DNA of 64,000 bases from Chitinophaga sancti (GTDB lineage: Bacteria > Bacteroidota > Bacteroidia > Chitinophagales > Chitinophagaceae): NCBI RefSeq assembly GCF_034087045.1, contig NZ_CP139247.1, positions 7,962,001 to 8,026,000 of the forward strand, read 5' to 3'. Below, in pieces: positions 37,241 through 44,214 of the stretch. Every line of letters starts with the position of its first letter. Position 1 is the first letter of the stretch. The notes below the pieces were generated by a model. It made no database searches and was not told the origin of the DNA. It worked only from the letters and a program-made list of their open reading frames with translations. Position numbers and translations under genes: made by a program.

Positions 37241-38161
37241 TTATTTTTTTGGTTCCATTAAAACGGTCCTCCCTTTGATTGTCACTTCCAGGTTGAGTGC
37301 CTGACTAATCATCTCCATCGTTGTGTTTAAAGACTGGTCTGTCAAGTCTGCTGTGAACAGACTGTTGGCGATAGTAGTGTCGTTGGTTTGTATATCTATT
37401 TCAAATTTCTTTTCTATACGTTGAATCACCTCTTCCATGCTGGCGTCATTGAATGCCATGTCGTATTCTGTTCCTTTTGTCAATTCATGTACTGCTTCTC
37501 TGGTGGCGTGACCTTTCGTCACAGTGGCCTGTGCTTCAGAATACACAGCGTTTTCATGTTCAATTAATATGTTTTCACCATTGAGAGATACAGCACCGGT
37601 GAGCACAGAGATGGCTACCTGCTGCCCGGTTTTCTTTATATTAAAACTTGTTCCTAATACTTTCGTAGTCAACGATCCGCAATAAATGAGGAAAGGATGA
37701 TTGACATCTTTCGTTACTTCAAACAGGGCTTCTCCATCTAATGTTACCGCTCTTTCAGGGCCACCAAATTTTACAGGAAACACCAGTTTGCTTTCTCCTT
37801 TTAACCACACAATAGTGCCATCAGATAAGATCTGTTTTGTAATCTTCCCTTCTACACTGGTAGCATAGGTTTTACGATGTGGTGCTACCAGGTTGAGCAA
37901 AGTCGTTTTGAAAATATACCCTGCTACAATCAGTAAAGCCACTGCAGCAGCAACTTTGTATAAATAAAATACAGGTCGTTTGTGTTCAATACGATGCTGC
38001 AATCGCCTGAACGTCGCATCTTTTGAAGCCTGCAACTCTTCGGGCGACAAACTGTCAAATGCCGTTTTATCTTCCATGGCATCCAGCCATGCTTCCAGCT
38101 GCTCATTTGGCTGACCGGCGGTATATTGATCTAGAATATGTTTGAAATCCTTACTATTCAT
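37241..38161 (-). CDS. FecR-like anti-sigma factor
   Basis: FecR-type proteins hold an ECF sigma factor in check and receive a signal from the STN domain of the outer-membrane receptor. The 306-residue protein has a cytoplasmic N-terminus (MNSKDFKHILDQYTAGQPNEQLEAWLDAM) and one membrane segment near residues 85-105 (VAAAVALLIVAGYIF). It then has the periplasmic FecR domain (YATSVEGKITKQILSDGTIVWLKGESKLVFPVKF) and a C-terminal DUF4974-like domain (MEEVIQRIEKKFEIDIQ). The first methionine in the longer reading is a TTG, so the ATG at 38161 is used. A 210-base gap precedes SusC. Confidence 0.93.
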   Translation of the reverse strand: MNSKDFKHILDQYTAGQPNEQLEAWLDAMEDKTAFDSLSPEELQASKDATFRRLQHRIEHKRPVFYLYKVAAAVALLIVAGYIFKTTLLNLVAPHRKTYATSVEGKITKQILSDGTIVWLKGESKLVFPVKFGGPERAVTLDGEALFEVTKDVNHPFLIYCGSLTTKVLGTSFNIKKTGQQVAISVLTGAVSLNGENILIEHENAVYSEAQATVTKGHATREAVHELTKGTEYDMAFNDASMEEVIQRIEKKFEIDIQTNDTTIANSLFTADLTDQSLNTTMEMISQALNLEVTIKGRTVLMEPKK

Positions 38162-38230
38162 CAAACCTGTTTTCTATATAGTAAGTAAACTGAGAATGGG
38201 CAAACACCTAATGACAATCAAAATATTTTT

Positions 38231-38791
38231 TTAAAACAGCCAGAAATATTCCCTGAAGGCGATACGCAGGTGCTTCAAGGCCCTTGTCAGGTGGTTTTCC
38301 ACAGTCTTGTGCGAAATGTTGAGGGTAGTGGCAATTTCCTGTATAGACCGGTGCTCGTTCCGGCTCATCCGGTATACCTGCTGGCATTTTTCAGGAAGGC
38401 GCGATACTTCCTTTTCTACAGCATTCACCAGGTCTGTATATTCTATGTATTGTTCATTACTATGGTCTGCACCCACAAAATGTGCATAACTGCTGGCATA
38501 GTCTCTCCGTACCTTGTCAGCCTTCATGTAATTAAACAACTGGTATTTGACGGCGGTAAATAAATAAGCATTGAGAGAATGGGTGAGCGTCAATTCTGCG
38601 CGGCGGTTCCAGAGGGAAAAAAATACTTCCTGAATAATCTCTTCGGTCACTTCCTTAGATTTCAATCTGTTGTACACATAAGCAAATAACCGGGGCCAGT
38701 ATTCATTGTATATAACTTCGTACGCATCCTGATCGTCCTTTATTAATAGGGCAATACAATCAGCTTCACTGTATGTATTTGTTTTTTTAAT
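38231..38791 (-). CDS. ECF RNA polymerase sigma factor, start codon non-canonical or uncertain
   Basis: The protein has sigma region 2 (DAYEVIYNEYWPRLFAYVYNRLKSKEVTEEIIQEVFFSLWNRR) and region 4 with a helix-turn-helix (CQQVYRMSRNEHRSIQEIATTLNISHKTVENHLTRALKHL). The first NTG codon in frame is the GTG at 38677, which would delete the first helix of region 2. Homology-like sequence continues upstream in frame to about 38791 with no ATG, GTG or TTG; the TAG stop is at about 38829. ATT codons at 38794 and 38791 lie where the start should be. I give 38791, which yields about 186 residues. It sits directly upstream of fecR. Confidence 0.85.
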   Translation of the reverse strand: MKKTNTYSEADCIALLIKDDQDAYEVIYNEYWPRLFAYVYNRLKSKEVTEEIIQEVFFSLWNRRAELTLTHSLNAYLFTAVKYQLFNYMKADKVRRDYASSYAHFVGADHSNEQYIEYTDLVNAVEKEVSRLPEKCQQVYRMSRNEHRSIQEIATTLNISHKTVENHLTRALKHLRIAFREYFWLF

Positions 38792-38901
38792 AATATCGAC
38801 AATTTTGGCTGAGAGAAGTAGTTGATACTATAAACAAACAAAAAAAATTCAATAATTCATAGCTATTTAAAGAAAAAATATATAATCGGGCCCAAAAACA
38901 G

Positions 38902-40239
38902 CTATTTATAGGAGATCGCGATAAAATGTTCGAATAACCGCTTCTCCCGGGTAATGATCCTGCCCTCCGCCTGTAACCCCTCTCTATAAGGTAGTTTTTT
39001 GTGATAACTGGTTTGTAATCCCTGTTCCAGTCTTACACGTGCATAATACCCACTATCCGTAGGTATGTCAGAAATGAAATCAATATGCCCGGATACAAAT
39101 CCAAACTCAGCAAATGGATAGGACGGGAATTGTAGCATCACCTGCTGCCCGGTATTGACCTTTCCCATATACATCTGGGAAATGTACATTTCAGCATAGT
39201 AATGACTATTGCCAGGGTCTATGTAGCAAATAGTCTGTCCTGTTTTGACCTGCATTTTCTCCTGAAAGGAGGTGGAGAAATGAATCACACCATCTATCTG
39301 TGTACGGAGTATAAACTTTTTATCCCACTCTGCTACCTGGCTGTAAAGGGTCTTCAACGCCTGTTCAAAAACAGACTGTTGCTGGGAGAAAGTATTTTCC
39401 AGCTCCATCAGTTCTACTTTTTTATTGTTCTGGTCATTTTCGTTTTGCAGAATGGTTTGCCGGCGCTGTGGCCCTGTCATCTTCTTGGCAATGAGCTTAC
39501 TCATTTCTGTGCGGTACTCCTGTTGAGATACTACCTTATCTGCAATGAGCATATCCTGCGCTTTGATCCCATCCTGTGATAATTGCAGGTCCTGTTTTTC
39601 CAGCTCACTCCAATCTTCCAGGTTAGCATGAATCTGTTCCAGCAGTGCAATATCCCTCTTTAACATGGCCTGCTTTTTTGCATAAAAACCATCTTGTTGA
39701 TAGGGACGAAAATCCAGTAGTTTTTGAATAAACACCTGGTAATAACTTTGCAGTTCCCCTAAATCTTCTGGTGATTCCAGGTGCATGCGGAAGATGTCAT
39801 ATTGCCTGTTATTATGCAGTAAATGACTGATGGTATCAAGTTGTGTATTTAAATGAATGACATGTTCAGGATTGGCTGTACTTTCCAGGAAGGCAATGAC
39901 ATCGCCTTTGTGTACCTGCTGACCTTCCCTGGCAAATAAGCGCATCAGCCTTCCATCTATACGGCCAATAATCTCTTTGGGTGCATTGAAAGAGGTGAGT
40001 CTTACATTGACATCCACCACTTCAGGATACCGAATCTGCCAGCATAGGATCATGATAATGCATACGATGCCCCAAATAATCGTACCACCCCATCTCACAA
40101 ATTTTCCTGGTCTGTAAAATGAAAGATCAGTGACTGGAGCTACTGGTGTAAGGGCAGGTACAGGTACCTCTTCCATCTCAGTTTTACTGACAATTTTTAT
40201 TTCCCCATTCTCAATGATGATCTGTCCGATGTCTTCCAT
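38902..40239 (-). CDS. HlyD-family membrane fusion protein of the peptide exporter
   Basis: HlyD-type adaptors bridge an inner-membrane ABC exporter to an outer-membrane channel. There is a cytoplasmic N-terminus (MEDIGQIIIENGEIKIV) and one membrane segment near residues 52-72 (GTIIWGIVCIIMILCW). A biotinyl-lipoyl-like half motif follows (GRIDGRLMRLFAREGQQVHKGDVIAFLES), then a long coiled coil (about 160-290) and a beta-barrel domain (HYYAEMYISQMYMGKVNTGQQVMLQF). The ATG at 40239 begins four bases after the ABC exporter stop; a start at 40260 would overlap it. No TolC-like gene is in this window, so the outer-membrane partner must be encoded elsewhere. Confidence 0.9.
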   Translation of the reverse strand: MEDIGQIIIENGEIKIVSKTEMEEVPVPALTPVAPVTDLSFYRPGKFVRWGGTIIWGIVCIIMILCWQIRYPEVVDVNVRLTSFNAPKEIIGRIDGRLMRLFAREGQQVHKGDVIAFLESTANPEHVIHLNTQLDTISHLLHNNRQYDIFRMHLESPEDLGELQSYYQVFIQKLLDFRPYQQDGFYAKKQAMLKRDIALLEQIHANLEDWSELEKQDLQLSQDGIKAQDMLIADKVVSQQEYRTEMSKLIAKKMTGPQRRQTILQNENDQNNKKVELMELENTFSQQQSVFEQALKTLYSQVAEWDKKFILRTQIDGVIHFSTSFQEKMQVKTGQTICYIDPGNSHYYAEMYISQMYMGKVNTGQQVMLQFPSYPFAEFGFVSGHIDFISDIPTDSGYYARVRLEQGLQTSYHKKLPYREGLQAEGRIITREKRLFEHFIAISYK

Positions 40240-40243
40240 ATAA

Positions 40244-42439
40244 TTAATTCTCAAGTTCAAGCTGGTTCTTTACCAGCTGATAATATTTTCCTCTTAGCGC
40301 CACCAGCGAAGCATGATCTCCCTGCTCAATAATAACACCCTTTTCCAACACGACGATGTTGTCTGCATCTCTTACAGTACTTAACCTGTGAGCAACTACC
40401 ACCACTGTCCTGTTGGTAAAGAAAGTATTCAGATTGCCAATGATCACCTGTTCATTATTCGCATCCAGTGCATTGGTCGCTTCATCCAGAAAAATATAAT
40501 CCGGGTCTTTGTACACCGCTCTTGCAATCAGTAATCGTTGCCGCTGCCCCTGGCTGATGCCTACACCTTCCTGTCCTATTTTGGTTTCAAATCCTAAAGG
40601 CTGTGATTTAACAAAAGGCAGGATATTCGCCACCTTGCAGGCGTGAAGTAACTTATCAAAGTCAGGTTGTTCAGTATTGACAGCAATGTTACGGGCAATC
40701 GTATCACTGTAGATATAACCATCCTGCATCACTACTCCACAATTACTTCTCCATGCTGCAGGACTCACAAATTGCAGGTTATTGTTACCAATGTGAATAT
40801 CACCCGTATAGCGTGGATAAAAGTGAAGTAACAGTTTTAACAGGGTTGTCTTGCCGCTGCCACTCATGCCTACAATGGCCGTGGTTTTCCCTTCTGGTAT
40901 TATCAGGCTAATATCTTTTAACACCGGCTCCTGCCCTGCTCCCGGATAGGTAAATGTAAGGCCTGAAATTGAAATACTTTTATCTGCCGGCAAAATCCGT
41001 AGAAATGATTTACCTGCTGGCTCTTCGTCTTCCAGTTGCTGGATATCATGCAGGCGTTCCATCGACAATCTCGCTTCCTGTGCCTGCTGTGAAAAACTGA
41101 TTAGCTGTTCGATAGGCGCGTTTAACTGACCAATAATATATTGAATAGCGATCATCGCGCCAAGTGTGAGTTGTCCCTCTATCACCGCTCTCGCTACAAA
41201 GAACGTAATCAATATATTCTTCCCGTCATTCAGGAAGAAGGCCCCTGTTTGTTGTAACTGATTAATGGAAAGGTTGCGAAAGGAAAACTTAAACACATTG
41301 GATTGCAGGCGCTCCCATTCATTCCTTCTTATTTTCTCTGCATTATTCAGCTTGATATCCTGAATAGCATGTATCAATTGCATACTTGCAGAATTCTCTT
41401 TGGCTGCTGCTTCAAATCTTTTATAATCCAGTTTCCTCCTTTGCTTTAGAAAAAACAGTATCCAACAGAAGTATAACAGGCTTCCTCCTACATATATACT
41501 GAAGATCTGCAAATTATATAAGGAAAGGACAAAAACGAATATGATCAGGCTAATCGCAGAATACAACACGGTAATAGCTGAACCGGTGAGAAAACTTTCT
41601 ATTCTCCGCTGATCATTAATTCGCTGAATGATATCACCCGTTTGGCGGGTATCGTGAAAACTCACCGGCAATGCCAACAGCTTATGCCAGAAAGAAGATA
41701 ACAGCGAGATATTTACATGTGTACTAATGTATAACAACAATCTTCCCCTAATAAATTCAACAACCGTCTTACTGGACAACAGGACGAATTGGGCGATCAA
41801 TATCACATACACATAATGCAGGTTATTTGTATTGACACCTTTATCAATGATGCTCTGCATGAGAAAAGGTAAGATCAGTTGCAGGCTACTAATCACTAAC
41901 AGGCAATTCAATACTTGTATAAAATACTTTCTGTGTTGCTTCAGGTAATGTACAATCAGTGCCCAGTGACTTGTGGTCGCAGACAGATCTGATTCCTGTT
42001 CATAAAAACCCAGACCGGGTTCCAACAGTAATACAGTGCCTACCGGTTCCCCATCTTCTGACAGCAAATCTGCCCAGTGTTCAAGAAACTCCCGTTTATG
42101 ATACACCTGCTCTCCGCTACCCGGATCGCCGATGACCAATTTATTTTTATTGGAGGCAGGTGTGAGTACCACAAAGTGATTCTGGTTCCAATGTAATATA
42201 CAAGGGGTCGGAACCTCTGTAATTAATTGGCGGAAAGTAACCTGTACCGCCCTTGTCTGAAAACCTATTTTTTCAGCCGCATGGCTGATTCCCAGCATAG
42301 ATACACCTTCCCTGTCAAACCCACTATGGGTCCTAAGCATATCCAGCTGTAAATGCACCCCATGGTATGCCGCTATCATTCGCAGGCAGGTAGGCCCACA
42401 ATCCATCGCATCCAACTGCTTGTAATACTTGAATCTCAT
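40244..42439 (-). CDS. Peptidase-containing (C39) ABC exporter for double-glycine peptides
   Basis: PCAT-type exporters cut the leader after the double glycine and pump the core peptide out. The N-terminal C39 peptidase domain has catalytic C14 (MDCGPTCLRM), H88 (NQNHFVVL) and D105 (IGDPGSG), all intact. A six-helix membrane domain (about 165-440) is followed by an ATPase with Walker A GMSGSGKTTLL, signature ISQGQRQRL, Walker B YIFLDEA and H-loop VVAHRLST. The length, 731 residues, is normal. It lies four bases upstream of the HlyD gene and three bases after the thioredoxin-like gene. The likely substrate is the 61-residue precursor at 43951. Confidence 0.95.
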   Translation of the reverse strand: MRFKYYKQLDAMDCGPTCLRMIAAYHGVHLQLDMLRTHSGFDREGVSMLGISHAAEKIGFQTRAVQVTFRQLITEVPTPCILHWNQNHFVVLTPASNKNKLVIGDPGSGEQVYHKREFLEHWADLLSEDGEPVGTVLLLEPGLGFYEQESDLSATTSHWALIVHYLKQHRKYFIQVLNCLLVISSLQLILPFLMQSIIDKGVNTNNLHYVYVILIAQFVLLSSKTVVEFIRGRLLLYISTHVNISLLSSFWHKLLALPVSFHDTRQTGDIIQRINDQRRIESFLTGSAITVLYSAISLIIFVFVLSLYNLQIFSIYVGGSLLYFCWILFFLKQRRKLDYKRFEAAAKENSASMQLIHAIQDIKLNNAEKIRRNEWERLQSNVFKFSFRNLSINQLQQTGAFFLNDGKNILITFFVARAVIEGQLTLGAMIAIQYIIGQLNAPIEQLISFSQQAQEARLSMERLHDIQQLEDEEPAGKSFLRILPADKSISISGLTFTYPGAGQEPVLKDISLIIPEGKTTAIVGMSGSGKTTLLKLLLHFYPRYTGDIHIGNNNLQFVSPAAWRSNCGVVMQDGYIYSDTIARNIAVNTEQPDFDKLLHACKVANILPFVKSQPLGFETKIGQEGVGISQGQRQRLLIARAVYKDPDYIFLDEATNALDANNEQVIIGNLNTFFTNRTVVVVAHRLSTVRDADNIVVLEKGVIIEQGDHASLVALRGKYYQLVKNQLELEN

Positions 42440-42442
42440 ATG

Positions 42443-43888
42443 CTATTCCAAGGCTTTGGTAATTTGTCCATAGAGCTGTTGCCCGCTACTGGGTGGGGCC
42501 ATTTCTTTGAGCACAAGCTGGCCTTTGCTGTTGAATAAAAGATACCTGGGAATTGTAATCGCTTCTGTAGAGAGAGTCTTGCCCAGGGATTCTATAAATG
42601 CTTTTGCCGGCATATAGTGATAGCCGCGTAACCTGTAATCTCTGATGAACTTTCCCCAGGCATCCAAATTAGAGCCACTATCGAATGTAACATACAGTGC
42701 CTCTATTTGATGCAATTGCAGAAAATCATGCAGGCTATTTTCATATTTGAATTCCGCCCTGCAGGGAGCACACCAGGTAGCCCAAAGATCTACAAATACA
42801 GGCTTACCGTGAAATGCACCCATTACCAGCTCCTCTATGTTTTTATATGACATTGTTTGAATACTGCCTGCTGTATCTGCCCCTTCGTAATGTGTCCATT
42901 TGTTTTCCTGTTCGTATGTATTGTCCTTACCGAATTTAGTATGCAGTTCACTGGTGGCAATAGGAATAAACTGGCTGGCCGGAAAATTATTCCTGAGGTA
43001 ATCAAGGGTATTATTAATACTATTTCTGTCACCTAAAGAATGATCCAGACTCACTAAGATATTCACACCACATAGCAGATCCTGGTACTTAGCAGGAGCA
43101 TACATATAGTATGCCGGATCAGGCGAGCCTTTGAGCACCACCTTTTTTGTTGCAGGTATCATATGCCTATTAATCACGGAACATTTCTGTGTCAGTAAGT
43201 TATTTAGCAAGCGGGTAGGCATATACTTTTCCTGGAAAGGATCATAACTGGCATAGATCTTTTTGATCATTGCACCCGCCCTGGCTTTATCCCATTTTCC
43301 TGTGCGCATAGGATAACTACTATCTGATTCCAGCAGTAACCTGTTGATGGCAAAAAAGGTGACCATCGCCGCAATGTCTGCCTCCATAACGTTTGAGAAT
43401 GCAGCTGCCTGGTCAAGTTCTTCTACCCGTTTCGAAAGTGTATTGACAAGTCGAATCACGCCATCAATGACTGTATCCTGCTTAAATATTACATTCAGAC
43501 TATCTGTAATCACGGCCATTATACCAGGTGGCGTATTCAGGTATTTTTGCCCTTTGGCATTTGACCCTGTATAGATTTTAAGCGTATCCTGTATATCAAT
43601 ATTTACAGAATCGCCCGGAAATAATAAGAGGTTACTTTTGAAACATTTATTTTCAATAGTAACAAAAGAAGGTGTGTGAATATCAACCTTAATATGGAAT
43701 TGTTCATGGTGTATCGTACCCAGGTTGGTTTTTCTGTAGACATTACAAAACCCGTCTATCGGGAGGTATCCCCATATCACAGTACTGTCAGCACATTGGG
43801 ATATATGACCAGTCAATGTTACCTGCTGTGCATATATATTTTTGAGTGGAAAAAATAATAACAACAATAATAACCACTTCATCGACAT
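42443..43888 (-). CDS. Secreted TlpA/thioredoxin-like protein of the peptide cluster
   Basis: The protein has a signal peptide (MSMKWLLLLLLFFPLKNIYAQ), a roughly 330-residue region of unknown fold, and a C-terminal thioredoxin-like domain with the redox motif WATWCAPCRAEF. A cis-proline region TIPRYLLFNSKGQL follows. Its layout resembles the TlpA-like proteins of Bacteroidota with an N-terminal DUF4369-like beta domain. A periplasmic disulfide role is likely, and the surrounding genes suggest it acts on the cysteine-rich peptide. I set the start at 43888 instead of the longer reading at 43936, which places the signal peptide at the N-terminus. The gene lies 62 bases after the precursor gene. 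Confidence 0.88.
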   Translation of the reverse strand: MSMKWLLLLLLFFPLKNIYAQQVTLTGHISQCADSTVIWGYLPIDGFCNVYRKTNLGTIHHEQFHIKVDIHTPSFVTIENKCFKSNLLLFPGDSVNIDIQDTLKIYTGSNAKGQKYLNTPPGIMAVITDSLNVIFKQDTVIDGVIRLVNTLSKRVEELDQAAAFSNVMEADIAAMVTFFAINRLLLESDSSYPMRTGKWDKARAGAMIKKIYASYDPFQEKYMPTRLLNNLLTQKCSVINRHMIPATKKVVLKGSPDPAYYMYAPAKYQDLLCGVNILVSLDHSLGDRNSINNTLDYLRNNFPASQFIPIATSELHTKFGKDNTYEQENKWTHYEGADTAGSIQTMSYKNIEELVMGAFHGKPVFVDLWATWCAPCRAEFKYENSLHDFLQLHQIEALYVTFDSGSNLDAWGKFIRDYRLRGYHYMPAKAFIESLGKTLSTEAITIPRYLLFNSKGQLVLKEMAPPSSGQQLYGQITKALE

Positions 43889-43909
43889 GATTTTAATTGA
43901 GAAGAAAGA

Positions 43910-43933
43910 CCGGAACAGGCGTCCCCATTCCGG
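43910..43933 (-). other. Hairpin between the precursor gene and the thioredoxin-like gene
   Basis: The arms CCGGAA and TTCCGG bracket a 12-base loop in the 62-base gap just after the precursor stop codon. No strong T run follows, so it would be a partial terminator or an RNA stabiliser. Such an element could make the precursor transcript more abundant than the downstream export genes. Confidence 0.5.
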
Positions 43934-43950
43934 CAAATCAAATGATTACC

Positions 43951-44136
43951 TTATGGCTTTGGAGCGCAGATAGCAGAACAGCTGGCTACACAATCTGCTG
44001 TAGTAGTGCAATATATGTAACCCTGGCTTACACCATTGCATGAACAATTGATCACCACACCACCTTTTACATTTTTCTGATCATTCCTGGAGAGTACTTT
44101 AACTGGTTTCAATTCATTCAGACTTAACTTTTTCAT
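43951..44136 (-). CDS. Double-glycine-leader precursor of a six-cysteine secreted peptide
   Basis: This is a 61-residue precursor with a leader of 26 residues ending in KGG (G25-G26), and hydrophobic residues spaced as in C39-recognised leaders (MKKLSLNELKPVKVLS). The core is 35 residues with six cysteines at C31, C33, C43, C49, C53 and C57, and it ends APKP. The even cysteine number and neighbouring redox proteins suggest three disulfides. Core Ser/Thr are many, but no lanthionine enzyme is encoded nearby. It lies between the VKOR fusion and the thioredoxin-like gene. A bacteriocin, signalling peptide or other secreted factor are all possible; I cannot choose from sequence. Confidence 0.85.
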   Translation of the reverse strand: MKKLSLNELKPVKVLSRNDQKNVKGGVVINCSCNGVSQGYIYCTTTADCVASCSAICAPKP

Positions 44137-44175
44137 GACGATGTTTTTTTAAATGGATTTACAATGGGATTTTTC

Positions 44176-44196
44176 ACAGGTATCCTTTCAACCTGT
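44176..44196. repeat. Small inverted repeat upstream of the precursor gene
   Basis: The arms ACAGGT and ACCTGT are separated by nine bases and lie between the VKOR fusion gene and the precursor gene, about 40 bases before the precursor ATG. It could be an operator or an RNA hairpin. At six base pairs, chance is possible. Confidence 0.4.
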
Positions 44197-44214
44197 TGTT
44201 TGCAAACAAAACGT

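Noticed and set aside
38854..38905. Direct repeat AGCTATTTA as an attachment site
   Set aside because: Nine AT-rich bases repeated once are likely by chance, and no integrase or tRNA gene is near.
43951..44136. Lanthipeptide precursor
   Set aside because: The core has Ser, Thr and Cys, but no lanthionine synthetase is encoded nearby, while disulfide enzymes are.
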